The position numbers and the translations under genes were made by a program. From Megalonaias nervosa (lineage: Eukaryota; Mollusca; Bivalvia; Unionida; Unionidae), in the NCBI GenBank assembly GCA_016617855.1, contig JAECUM010006828.1:1-64000 (forward strand): DNA of 64,000 nt. The letters run 5' to 3'. Below are positions 27,801 to 36,600 of this stretch, piece by piece. Under the pieces are notes generated by a model, which saw only the letters and a list, made by a program, of their open reading frames with translations, was not told where the DNA came from and made no database searches. Each line of letters starts with the position of its first letter. The first letter of the stretch is position 1.

Positions 27801-28159
27801 GTCAACTCTAGTCCTACATACGTCAACCCTTGTCAACACAAAAATACACACCTGTCAGAGTCTCTGCATAGAAAAAGTGACTCCCAAACAACATAGAATA
27901 ATGAAACAAGCATGACCATCACTCCCATAAAAATATTAAAGCCGCAAGCACTGTCTGGTCCCCATTTAATGTCTTCAAGTTGGGTAACGCCACCATCTAC
28001 GCTGTTGTTGCTTTTCCAAGTCCCTGTTGCATACAACAGACACTTGCCATTGAATTCATGCTGATTTGTTGACAAAGGAACAAAAAGAAAGAACGAAACA
28101 ATGAATGAAATTAAAAATGTTGTCACTTGCGCTAAAACTACAGTATTTCCCAGCCCCAT
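8296..28159 (-). CDS. TMEM179: TMEM179-like four-pass membrane protein (whole spliced gene)
   Basis: Complete coding region on the minus strand: exon 1 28159-27848 (or -27852), exon 2 17553-17417, then either exon 3a 13798-13714 or exon 3b 12048-11925, then exon 4 8457-8296 ending in TAG. With exon 3a the product is 231 residues, close to the roughly 233 of vertebrate TMEM179 as I remember it; with 3b it is 244. Four hydrophobic segments are visible: residues about 9-29, about 74-92, one in exon 2 and one at the start of exon 4. Matching family features are the first loop with Cys40 and Cys72, the FGGWC start of the last segment, and a basic, acidic and Gln-rich cytoplasmic tail. The family is poorly characterised and I assign no biochemical function. 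All introns are GT-AG. The exon 1-exon 2 phase is the only awkward junction. The gene lies head to head with PRPF39. Confidence 0.82.
9958..9990. repeat. (GA)n microsatellite
   Basis: About 16 uninterrupted AG units. Confidence 0.97.
10475..10681. repeat. Foldback element (long imperfect hairpin)
   Basis: The two halves are inverted copies. The inner arms AGTTACGATGTGGGGTG and its reverse complement pair perfectly around a ~14-base loop, and the outer arms pair imperfectly out to ACTAT/ATAGT. It has no coding capacity and looks MITE-like. Confidence 0.75.
11337..11411. repeat. 75-nt hairpin, 34-nt arms, 7-nt loop
   Basis: The arm starting AATCTGACTGATCACTGATA pairs with its near-reverse complement ending GTGATAAGTCAGATT, with about three mismatches in 34 and loop TCTATTG. 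It could be a small MITE core or a structured RNA. Confidence 0.75.
11853..11889 (-). promoter_or_regulatory. CT/CA-rich intronic tract downstream of exon 3b
   Basis: On the minus strand, about 35-70 bases after the exon 3b donor, the intron reads as CT repeats followed by CA repeats. Such tracts are known binding sites for PTB and hnRNP L splicing regulators. Function here is inferred only. Confidence 0.35.
11925..12048 (-). CDS. TMEM179: TMEM179-like alternative exon 3b (variant TM3-TM4 loop)
   Basis: This 124-bp exon is one base plus 41 codons, reading from CISPTSCQTILQ to PPGWQMQ. Its splice sites are good: acceptor ATTCTCTGTTCCCAG and donor CAG|GTAATA. Its phases (2 in, 0 out) are identical to exon 3a, so it can replace 3a exactly, but using both shifts the frame to an early stop and skipping both also shifts the frame. 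Compared with 3a it adds 13 residues, has two more cysteines and gains a sequon (N-G-T). I do not recognise this peptide from TMEM179 of other animals. A CT/CA-rich tract lies just downstream of its donor. It could instead be a rarely used cryptic exon. Confidence 0.68.
12049..13713. other. Interval between alternative exons 3b and 3a
   Basis: About 1.7 kb. From 12540 to 13530 the plus strand holds several short coding-like stretches broken by stops. Otherwise nothing is recognised. Confidence 0.5.
12540..13530 (+). pseudogene. Possible decayed coding sequence, unidentified
   Basis: Short open stretches with protein-like composition occur on the plus strand in shifting frames. They include CWDHPKVPLPIQCLESLH and FEDYAVRHKIIQGYFLQ near 12580-12710, EADLELRVEITNRIAVHV near 13110-13160, and GDAAKVISLWLYKRIHIYLE near 13240-13300. 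Stops and frame changes separate them. The last piece faintly resembles an alpha-helical protein carried by multicopy elements of invertebrates, but I cannot name it. Chance openings remain possible. Confidence 0.3.
13714..13798 (-). CDS. TMEM179: TMEM179-like alternative exon 3a (TM3-TM4 loop, conserved form)
   Basis: This 85-bp exon is one base plus 28 codons, reading from CETAQYITFLQDYG to FYTEIQMAQ. It is the form that resembles vertebrate TMEM179, which has a Cys-Glu start, an LQD motif and an AQ-FG join to the last membrane segment. The acceptor has a long T tract (TTTTTTTTTATTTAG) and the donor is CAG|GTACAA. Entry phase is 2 and exit phase 0. It has no N-glycosylation sequon. It cannot be joined in frame to exon 3b. 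Confidence 0.82.
14220..14860 (+). repeat. Dispersed repeat family F, copy without insertion
   Basis: Shares block order with 61980-62350 (for example GGTATATAATCTTGTTT, then TTGTTGTGTTCAGT, then TATATTATTGTGAT). Its 3' part is shared with 20590-20636 plus 21968-22090. No protein or terminal repeat was recognised. Confidence 0.65.
15948..16060. repeat. Foldback element, 113 bp
   Basis: Terminal inverted sequences TGTCATGCAGCAAA and TTTTGCTGCATGACA enclose further inverted blocks (GATTGGTGGTTACTGTTT against AACAAACAATAACCAAT). It is a small MITE-like palindrome. Confidence 0.75.
16598..16812 (-). repeat. tRNA-derived SINE, family B copy 2
   Basis: Same block order as 5385-5615: TTTCTCAGTGCAAGATAGAC, then AGCTTTCTCACATACCCA, then a decayed tRNA-like head. 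Confidence 0.6.
17417..17553 (-). CDS. TMEM179: TMEM179-like exon 2 (TM3)
   Basis: This 137-bp exon encodes the third membrane segment: a run starting LLAWSFIKALLSIVMM and ending GFSKWCRLIERPESQLA. The acceptor is TTTTTAAG and the donor is TC|GTAAGT, a strong consensus, leaving two bases of a codon (phase 2). The TC is completed to Ser by the first base of either exon 3a (A) or exon 3b (C), so both splice choices read Ser-Cys at the junction, as in vertebrate TMEM179. An upstream acceptor that fits phase 2 exists at about 17610 but would add 13 hydrophobic residues not expected for the family. Confidence 0.78.
18880..19465 (+). repeat. Tigger/pogo-like end repeat, copy 1
   Basis: About 570 bp matching 44013-44582 block by block in the same orientation, for example GCAACAATACAACAAAT, TTTAATTGGTATTTATTTAT and GGTGTACTAAGAATGT. 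Its end is more decayed than the other copy. Confidence 0.7.
20025..20105 (-). repeat. Family D module fragment
   Basis: One partial unit with the ACATACTGGATGTCAGATTG and TTATTTAGGACATC landmarks. Confidence 0.55.
20110..20636 (+). repeat. Family F repeat, left part (interrupted copy)
   Basis: The 3' portion GGACTTGTGATAGGACATTA up to CACAATA aligns with 14698-14748. The match resumes after the transposon at 21968. Confidence 0.6.
20637..21967. mobile_element. Tigger/pogo-like DNA transposon, 1331 bp, TA target duplication
   Basis: Terminal inverted repeats CAGTCCTACCC and GGGTAGGACTG are flanked by TA on both sides. Multiple subterminal TTATGTCGACA-type blocks occur near both ends. Inside, 21203-21301 encodes a remnant of the CENP-B-type N-terminal DNA-binding domain found in pogo/Tigger transposases. 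No DDE catalytic region is present, so it is non-autonomous. It interrupts a family F repeat whose uninterrupted relative at about 14740 serves as an empty site. Confidence 0.88.
21203..21301 (+). pseudogene. Transposase N-terminal fragment (CENP-B/pogo HTH)
   Basis: Thirty-two codons, KRRLNLQSLETKYLAVKEVE then GGTSRKDVCEKF, and a stop. This is the pattern of the first helix-turn-helix of CENP-B and Tigger proteins (K-R-x-L-x-L-x-x-K-x-x-x-I/V-K-E-x-E-x-G). An ATG at 21183 lies in another frame, so a frameshift separates start and domain. Confidence 0.7.
21968..22090 (+). repeat. Family F repeat, right part
   Basis: Continues the match to 14749-14860 after the transposon (ACTTTGTATT, then an ATTGCTT/CTGTTA block). 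Confidence 0.55.
22085..22345 (-). repeat. Family D modules
   Basis: Two units with AATATGACCATTCATTTAG, GGCAGCCATACTGGATGT and TTTAGGACCAAC landmarks. Confidence 0.65.
22366..23160 (-). repeat. Probable inverted family F copy
   Basis: The first 85 bp are an inverted match to 22004-22092 (GTTACTTAGGTTATGACC on minus against GTTACGTAATTTAAGACC). Further on, minus-strand blocks of GGACT and TTTGGAA character continue, but the alignment becomes uncertain. Confidence 0.45.
23290..23585 (+). repeat. tRNA-derived SINE, family A copy 2
   Basis: Head GGCCTAAGTGGTTAGAGTGT (A box) and GGTTGCGGGTTTGAACCC (B box), then the family A body and a short (CA)n tail at 23566-23584. This is the best-preserved head. 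Confidence 0.8.
23590..24125 (-). repeat. Family D modules, about four tandem units
   Basis: The GGACCA-type landmark recurs at about 23674, 23818, 23938 and 24087, spacing 120-150 bp, with interspersed GGAGTAGTGATAACAAGATT blocks. Confidence 0.75.
24795..25061 (-). repeat. tRNA-derived SINE, family A copy 3 (head missing) with (TG)n tail
   Basis: A long (TG)n run at 24795-24832 is followed by the family A body. Similarity stops at about 25061, before the tRNA-like head. Confidence 0.75.
26035..26430 (-). repeat. Family D modules
   Basis: Two to three units. The Leu-rich minus-strand ORF at 26047-26292 is a by-product of this repeat, not a gene. Confidence 0.65.
27848..28159 (-). CDS. TMEM179: TMEM179-like exon 1 (start, TM1, loop 1, TM2)
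   Basis: The exon starts at an ATG in good context (A at -3, G at +4) and encodes MGLGNTVVLAQ, a membrane segment (residues about 9-29), a loop and a second membrane segment (about 74-92), then FLCRDSDR. The loop has Cys40 and Cys72, which could pair, and an N-glycosylation sequon at Asn51 (N-N-S). The motif GKCLLY in the loop is typical of TMEM179 proteins. The best-looking donor is AG|GTGTGT, ending the exon at 27852 in phase 2, but exon 2 needs phase 0. The donor TGT|GTATTT, ending at 27848, restores the frame and gives the family's usual spacing. Confidence 0.8.
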
Positions 28160-28339
28160 TATTATATGTCATCTGCAATAGCCGAATCATATATGGTTGA
28201 CATCAAAGTTCATGTTGTGCTAATACTCAATAGGGCGTATCTAGAAGGGTTCCTCCTCATTTAAACTTTTCCATCAGTGGTGACGTTCCTATGCTTCACA
28301 CAGTCTAAAATATTCTTGAGTTTCCGTTTCCGGAAAAGA
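28160..28339. promoter_or_regulatory. Probable bidirectional promoter between TMEM179-like gene and PRPF39
   Basis: Only 180 bp separate the TMEM179-like ATG (minus strand) from the proposed PRPF39 ATG (plus strand). A palindromic ETS-like site TTTCCGGAAAA lies just before the PRPF39 start and a CRE-like TGACGT lies at about 28281. No TATA box is evident at a plausible spacing. ETS and CRE sites in a short head-to-head gap are typical of housekeeping bidirectional promoters; transcription start sites cannot be seen. Confidence 0.55.
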
Positions 28340-28394
28340 ATGGAGGTCGAGACACATAAAGAAGATAAAGTCAGTGAAACCAAGAATAATCAAG
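28340..28394 (+). CDS. PRPF39: PRPF39 exon 1 (start codon, charged N-terminus)
   Basis: The ATG at 28340, in context AAAGAATGG, opens a hydrophilic 18-residue peptide starting [11 protein letters not shown]. The proposed donor CAAG|GTTATA leaves one base (phase 1). That base and the AC opening exon 2 make GAC (Asp), so the frame continues cleanly into the recognised PRPF39 sequence. The donor is weaker than consensus and the peptide is too short to identify by itself. The phase match, the charged composition and the position beside the TMEM179-like start support it. Confidence 0.62.
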
Positions 28395-30636
28395 GTTATA
28401 TCGGTTGCATCCTACGCGTACACCACAAAAAAATGTTGATATAAACATTGTCATTCTATTCTGCAATTGCCGGAACGTGCAAGAATAACTGTCTTTTTCA
28501 CGGCATGTTACGAAATTTGGAACATATGGATATGACGGCATGAAGTTGTTTATTCTTGAGTATGCAATGTTCTCAGGGAATGTCACGTACTTAAAGTTTA
28601 TGAATTTTATTTATTTTGATGCACAATCTGACTGTCTTGCATATAGGTATTTCTATAGGTAACGCAGCGGTACGGGTACATGGAGAACTCGCCCCAAATA
28701 GTTGGAGAAGTCGCTCGAAAACTTGTAACTCAGAAAACCTATTTACTATTTATCTTTTAAATAAATAAATTAGTTAAAAGATAGAAATATGTACCTTAGA
28801 TCAGTACTGTTAGCAACAAAGATGTCACCACATGGTGGTTACCGCTTTATTTAATTGCATTTGAATTATTCAGTTAACTAATTGAGATCATAATTCACCG
28901 TGACTAATATTCGTACTGAAATACAAATATACCAACCCACACACTTTTTCCATTTCAGGTGCTTACTTAAGCCCTGTATATGTCAGACTATTGTTACCGA
29001 TCATTTCGGAATTGCTGTTTACAGTTGTTGATGCTGTTCAGAACTGTCACCATTGTGAGGTTATTATTATTAAGAGAGTAATGTATTATTACTCAAAGCA
29101 CGGGCCTAAGGAGAATTACTCAAGACATTATATTATAAGGTTTATTTATTTTTATTTGATTTAATTAAATCAGTATTTGTTCCATGTTGGGATTCGAACT
29201 TGGGTCCTCTGCTGCAAGATATGGCAACTCTTGTGTGCCTGCAATTTCCAGCGTAAATACTACCATGGCTATTAAGACATCACCAAAACATAATGTTCTT
29301 TAACACTCATATAGACTCCAGAATGTACAGACACTCAAGAAACTTGCATATATATATTTGTCATGAAACCATGGCACTGGCTAGACCCTTTTCCCATGCT
29401 ACTGCTCGACATGACTATGATCATGTCCTCTTAATATGCAGATAAAGTCCTGCTGAATGGAATACTGTCCTCTCATAGGTTAAAAGAAAATGATGTCTGC
29501 ATCTATTTATAACTTATTTTCATTTGGTCAATGAGTAGGCAGCATTCCATTCTTGCATGTTAAGCGTGCATGATCATGGCCATGTCGAACAGTAGTGTGA
29601 TCAAATGGTCTGTCATTCCTTAAAGGTATGATAGTAAGTCAAACTTTGGATACGCATACAAAGTCGAATGCTTGAGCTAAACATCAGTATTACGCTATGC
29701 GAAATGTAGCTTGAAATAACAGCGTTTATTCTTAAATAGGTCGCGTGAGAAAGGAGAGAATTGTCCTCACATGTAGTTATTATATAGTACATATATGACA
29801 GGTAAATTGTAAGCTACGATACGAGTCCGTGTCTGCCTGGTCCTACAATGTATGACACCACACTTGATAAATGGTTATTGTGACATTTTAGTGCCTAAAT
29901 AGCAGCCTTGTGTAGCGTGTTTTGATGACAGAACTAGAGGGCACATTTTCATTTAATTTTGTGGAAGGGTATTGATATCGGCTGCAGAATATGCGAGATA
30001 TTAATGAAAATTTGACCTCTTGTTCTCCTTTCAGTCGACCTGGGAACACAAGGCCATTATTTAGGCCGTTAGACGTTGCACTAGCAACATAAATAACAAG
30101 CAAAAGATCCTGTTGACCGGAAAAAGTAGATTGAAGCTGTGGGATCAAATAGGGTGAGGGATGGGAAAGTTGTACCATTGGTGCCAAAAGCAACATCCTG
30201 CTTGTGCATACAGCATTTTGAGGACAGTTGCTTTTTGCACCCACCTTTCATGATGAAATCCATTGGTGTACAAATGAAATTGAGTTTGTTAAAGACGGCA
30301 GTGCCTACAATTTTCCCAAACACTGTCTAATATAAAAAAATCCCTTCCGTCACCTGAAAACTTTGGACCTCATAAGCTCTATGGTACGTACAAGAAGAGG
30401 GATAGAGTGTATTTAAATTGTATCAAATCAAGATTATAGTACAGTACTGTTACTGCAGATGAAAAATATTATGTTTGAAACAATCATACTCTCTGAACAT
30501 GCAGAGTATAGACTTTAATCAAACTCTTTACTTATCATTATTATATCCAATATGAACTAAAAACGGTTTAAAAAAAGAAATACGAGGTATTGCTCTGGGA
30601 GATTTATCAGTATAGGTATACAAGTCTGTAGAATCA

Positions 30637-30675
<39 letters not shown>

Positions 30676-33600
30676 CCATGTATGAGTATTACACACACAT
30701 GCATACAGGCACAGTGGAGAGTTATTATAGTAAATCAGCTTATTTTAAAAATCTCAATGTCTGGTGCAGTTTTTCTGCACAAAATCAAAGCTTTCATAGG
30801 TTGTACATCCAGTCCTGTCGGAATTTCAGCTCAAATTTAACAAATAAAAAAATTTAAGTGAAATATAGTCAATTTTACTACCAAAAACTGCAGTGGTAAA
30901 TTTATCCAGTTTCATTTAAATAATTGCCTGTAGTGCTTAATAAACTGGGCAACATGCTGAAAAGTCTACTGGAAGGTAACATGGGAATTCTAATTTTGGA
31001 ACACAATTTATAGTGCATCACATATGAATTTCTCATAAAAGGAAGAGTGGCACTTTTTTTGGCTAGGCTCATACATATAAGGAGGGGTTCTCAATAGATT
31101 CATAACTGAAGGGTCAGTTGACCCTACTTGACCCCCAAGTCGAAAAGAAAATCTGAAATTGAGAGTCAATTCTTTTGGACAGTCATGAGCCCATAGCTGT
31201 GATTCCTCGTTATTGGTGGAAACAAATGATGTTTAAGATTTTTTGTCTTGTGCTGAATAGTGAGAAATTCATGTACAGTATTTGTAAGAAACATACAATC
31301 TGATTTTTGTTAAAGTGTTTCTCTTTCTGTGTGTTACTGAGTGTATATTTTGTATATGAAACAGGATTATTTTATACTTTATTATATTTTAAATTCTCAA
31401 CATATTCTGTTACCAACTGCACAAATCATATTATATGCAAAAATATACCCATACAAGTATGAAGGTTATATATTGTTCAGATATCAAGGATGTACATCAC
31501 AGAACTGTCAGTTGACTTTCCCACTCGTCCATAAATTTTCTAACAAATTTCAGAAATTGAGTCCTCTCCTCCTCCTCAGAGCTGACACTATCTTTCTCTT
31601 TCTTTGGAGTATGAGGGTCAGAAAATTCGTCACAAGCAGGTGGTTTCCGAGATTGAGACAGAAAAGAAAATATACTACTTTGAGCTATTGTTCAGATGTA
31701 TGCACTTTGTGTTATGTCCATTCATTTTTTTTGTGAATGACCCATCAATTAAAACTCTTGATGTTTTAAACGTTTTGCCGATTTAAGCAAATTAATTGCC
31801 AATAAAACTATCCCTCGCTGAAAACTGGCTTCGTGGGAAGCCATATATTCCCGTTTTGTCTGACGGATTCTAATTTTAAAGAACAATCAAACAAACTCAT
31901 ATTTTATCAGAAATTACTGCAGTGATATAATAAATGATAAAGAATTTTTTTAAATATTCTGCCAGATGAAGAAATTAGTTGCCACTAAAACAGAAGTTGG
32001 CCCACTTATCTTTACCCAGCTTCGCGAGCCGCAATATGCTCTAGTTCTGACCAGTTCATTATAATTTGATGTCCAAACATACCAATACTGATATGTGATC
32101 AAAAGGCAGTTCATTCATGTCATAATTGTTTCCTGTTCCTCTATCATTAACTTCAAACGTAATATCAAAACAGTCCAACTTAATTCAGATGCATTTGAGC
32201 CGTAAGCGTGATATCAGTGAACTCTTGGCTCTGCCCAGTTCATATACATATCTTCCATTGGTGTGATATTGGCCACAAGTGTAAACTGTTGTCGAGCAGA
32301 TGTCAGTCAGTGCTTCCTGTATAGCTGCCAACCCTCAAGATTTTGGCGTGAATTTCACGACTTTCTATAGTGATTCACGCTGCATGCAAAAAATTGACGA
32401 ATTCCCCGATTCTCAATTATTTTAAATTTTTTCCGTTAAGTGCTAGTCGTGATATCGGCCATTGACGAAACGGTCCGGTACTGCTAGTCGCGATATTTGT
32501 AGTACTATAGCCAATTGGTACAGTTGGCCCAGTAGCAAGCATTTTAGCGTATTTTAATCTATATGTATAAGAAGAGCTTTACAATGCATTTGAAAGAAAC
32601 CGGGGCCTAATCGGAATGTTTCTTCACGCCTGCGTCGCCAACACTGATTTGAATTACCATTTGGCATTGCATCTTGAAAACGTCTGCACCACCATGGAAA
32701 AAGAAATGTATTGCACAAAACGGGAAGTTAAGTTTTGGAATATACCAAACATTTGCAGTGCATTCAGCCATCAAATACCAATATACATCATGCTTTTTGC
32801 ACACAGTGTGCCACAAACTTTAACATTGGGCATGGTGGCAGAAACAATGTGAGGAAGTACATTGGTAGCAAAAAGCACATAGAGGTTGTGTAACTACATG
32901 AAGACAGCTTTTACGAGTGTTGGAATTTTTGAGATCGAAAGATTAGCATATATTGTAATTTGCATGAGTTCAGTTTTCTGTCATGCGCTGACACCACTAA
33001 TCATTCCCCGTTTGACGTTTCATCTTCTGGATTAATACCATTTTCGTAATTAAGCTACACTGCAGTTAAAATGTTTTCACCTCCAAGGAAAAAGAATTGT
33101 ATTCCACAAAAAGCGAAGTATAGATTAGAGTACACCAGAATTTGGCCTAGCGTTCAGCCATCAAACATCGATGTACATTATGCTTTTTGCATAGTAGTGT
33201 GCCGCAAATTTTACAGTTGAGAATGTGCACAAGGGATGGTATTGTTGCTTACAATTTACCTGTTATACATGTACCATGTAGTAATATTATAGTACATATA
33301 TGACAGATAAATTGTAAGCAATCATATGAGCCCCTGTGCGCATGTGGCAGAATGATGTGAAACAGAACACTGCTATAGCACCCCCAGCAGATTTCAGTTT
33401 TGGAGTACTTTAAGCCACCTACTCGAGTCCTGCATGCTACCAATCTGAAGCATTGTTTGTGAGCTTTCTTGTTGAACATAACCTGTCTTTCTCAGTTGGA
33501 GATCAGCAACAGTGACAGTGAAAGATTATTTCTTATTGTGAGGAAAAATAAGACACTTTAAGTGCCTCCTTTGGTGCTGAAAATTTGCAACTATTTTAGT

Positions 33601-36600
33601 CACCAAGATTAACCAGCAGGCAAGAAGTGTGAACTGTTTTAAAACAAATTTACCATAGCCTGATTGAGGAAGTTCAAGACTGCCACAGCATCATATCATG
33701 GCTGTAGTACATGTAATCAGTGTAAATAATACTTTTTAGTTTTATTTTGGGATTTTCATATAATGTAGTACTGATCAACAGAGTGGATGGAGTTAGTGTC
33801 GTGATATAATTTTTCGCTAATTGTGTTCAAAATTCACTAAATTTTATCCCACTTTTCACTAATTGCGAGTCTGGAGGGTTGGCAGCTCTGCATCCTGCAG
33901 TAAATTTGTTACAGACAGCACACTCTATGTAAGAAATTGTTATTTGTTACAGACAGCACACTCTATGTAAGAAATGAAGCTAGAGGAGAATCGAGGTTAA
34001 TTAAGATTGATTCTCCAGCCCAAATCCTAGTGCGTCAAAAAGATGCACAAGTCGGAATTTCCGCGCATCAAAAATGGGTCAAATTCCACACGTCAGAACC
34101 CAAGGGGTATGCGTCTATTGAAAACCCTGATACGGCTGTTTACTAATTCATTTTCACTAGTTTCATCTAAATGTTCCTTATCCGTAGTTTATAGTGTTTT
34201 TTTTTTTAGACAGCAAGAAACATGTACTTCCTCTTGTGGGGATAAATGTATGTCATTTCCTGTTGACGTCTTCTGTAGGTGGGAAATCTTAGCTTAGGGC
34301 AGGTAACAGCAGTGTATACTTCTATTTCGAGTAATTTAATTATTATTTTATCTTTATACTTGACAATTTTTTAAATTCTGTTTGCGCAAGTATAACTACT
34401 TTTAATCACCTAATGTGAATCTGATGTAAAAGAAAAATGTTAAAGAGTATGGCCTGTAACCTTTAATACAAACATTAGTATGGTGGCTTCCTTCAGTATT
34501 GTGGATTCTTTGGTAATGCAGTAGTCAAGGTTTTTGGTAATTTTCTGCAGTTTTCTATCCTGTGTTTTTCTTGTATAATATGGATAACCATAAGTTACTA
34601 ATTCTGCATAGCCAGTTTTATTGCGGGAAAATGTTGGAACTGTTTGGGAGTACACTGTTTTAAACATGCACCCATGAATTTCACTTATTTCAAAACATGG
34701 TTGTACCCCATTGTCTCATAAAATATATCTTAAAATTGATATTGCTGAACTGAATCAATAAACCAGTTTATCGTCTGATAATGTCCACTGATTTTATGAA
34801 AGAGTCGGATCACATGGTTGCTATACAGTGGTCCCCCTCTTGAACGGCCCCCCTGACCAGCGGACACCCGCTCCTTATGGCCAGAATCCGTCGGCACCGA
34901 TGAGTTTGTGTTCAAAAGTACCCCTCATGGAAGGCCACCCTGCTAACGCAACCAGCAGCCAGCATATTAGTGCAAAAATGTAAAATTTACCCCTTACAAG
35001 TGGCCGCATTTTATTTTGTAATATGTATTCAGAACCAGTATTTTAATCATAACGTGTGTTAAGTAATCCAATTTCTGTTTCCCGATGTCAGGTTTTTGTT
35101 ACTGAAAGAAGTGTTGACTAAAGTACATGTACCACTAAGGTTAATATTATATCATTTACGCCTCACGAGAAGCCACATTTATTCCATAAAGCCGAGAAAG
35201 ACTCAAATTTTAATCCATACAAAAAGGTAAGTACATGTAATCTGAGTAGCCTTACTGCTGTGTTATCATGAGATGTCCAGTTTAGTCACTCTGATAATTG
35301 TTAAGATTACAATTATTGAACAGTAGTAAAAGTTGAGAAGTGGCGGTATTGACGTGCAATACACCAGTCAGCGGGAAAATGGTTTGATAGCCTTTATGGC
35401 TTCCCATAGTAAGATCTTGAGCTTGTTCACTTTCATAATTAGTGGTTATTGCTACTGACAGTAATTGTCAAGATTACAAATCCTAATGGCCGCGAGGTGC
35501 TATTGTTCAGGTCAAATCTACATACATATCGAAGCCGTTTTGGCTTCTCTCACTTAGTGTAAAGAAATGTAAAAACCAATAGGGTACCAGACTGCGACTA
35601 ATGAATCACATGACAAGATCGCTGCCTTTAAAAACATGTGGCATTTTGTTTAAATGCAGAAAAATTGTTTTATCAGTCTTGTAGTTGGCAACATTGATGA
35701 TTACAACTGGACGTAATTGTCAAGATCATAACAGGGTCAGCATAGGCTAAAAATAGAATTTGTGCAGACGCATAGAGAAAGTAACCTTTAACAAAACAGG
35801 GTACCAGACAAAGCCCGAAAAATCACGACAACACATTTATTGCTTCCTTTACGAAGAGCGCATTACGTCCGCTTTACAAAAGTTTTGTCTGCGTAATTAT
35901 ATCGCATACAGTTAGAAACATCCGAATAAATCATTACCAAACATTAACATGTCATCACGTAAACGGAGACAATTATTTTTTTTTTAAAAAGTGTGTTATT
36001 CTACACGATGACATCGGGTGAGGTGGGGAGGGGGAAACTTGCCGAACAGTTTTAGGTTAGAAAAGACTAGAATAAAACAATTTTATGTTGAAAACACTCG
36101 AATAAACAACACTGTAACCGATAAGGAGGTCAGTCAGCAGCAGTGGGAAAATGGAGCAAATAGAAAGAGAATTATGTATGTACCAAGATTTGAATTACGT
36201 TTTTGAATGGTTTTGCAATGTGCATGACAACAACACCTGCTCGCATATCACATTTACGCCAAGAATAAGAACTATTAGTGCATATTAAGTTGAAATAAGG
36301 CTATTATTATAACAAGAAGAACCTTTTAATAATTAATGTTACTTTGAAACGAAGATATTAAATGAAGATATTAAATGCTTTGAAGAATGTAGGTTTCTTA
36401 CTACGTACATTACATAGACTTCTCATGAAAAATTTAGTCCCCCTCTGGAAAGGCCACCCGTCTTATAAGGCCACTTTCCCGGTGCAGAAGGGGTGGCCGT
36501 ATAAGAGGGGAACTACTGTATTTGTCAGGAAGCTAAAGATCGAATCAGGTAGCAAATAAGAGTCAAAATATGTAGGATGTTAATGTTGTTTTCTTGCGGC

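Larger units (their letters stand above)
17554..27847. other. TMEM179-like intron 1 (about 10 kb)
   Basis: No host exon recognised. Contains a Tigger-like end repeat (18880-19465), family F repeats with a nested Tigger-like transposon (20110-22090), an inverted family F copy (22366-23160), family D clusters and two family A SINEs. 24900-26030 and 26460-27850 hold nothing further that I can identify. Confidence 0.6.
32320..33890. mobile_element. Decayed hAT-superfamily DNA transposon
   Basis: Ends AGCTGCCAACCCTC and GAGGGTTGGCAGCT are inverted. The flanks CTTCCTG and CATCCTG form an imperfect target duplication compatible with the 8 bp of hAT elements. Inside are two copies of a zinc-finger fragment and a hAT C-terminal signature, all broken. 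About 1.57 kb remain, so most of the transposase is gone. Confidence 0.78.

Noticed and set aside
29160..29285. tRNA gene candidate on the minus strand
   Set aside because: Good B box, but no matching acceptor or anticodon stems; more likely a SINE remnant.
31341..31736. Plus-strand ORF of 131 codons
   Set aside because: AT-rich composition with no recognisable domain; the minus strand of its second half is more protein-like.
36018..36206. ORF of 62 codons starting [11 protein letters not shown]
   Set aside because: Lies inside the Tigger-like element's non-coding 3' part and is repeated inverted at the window end; no domain seen.
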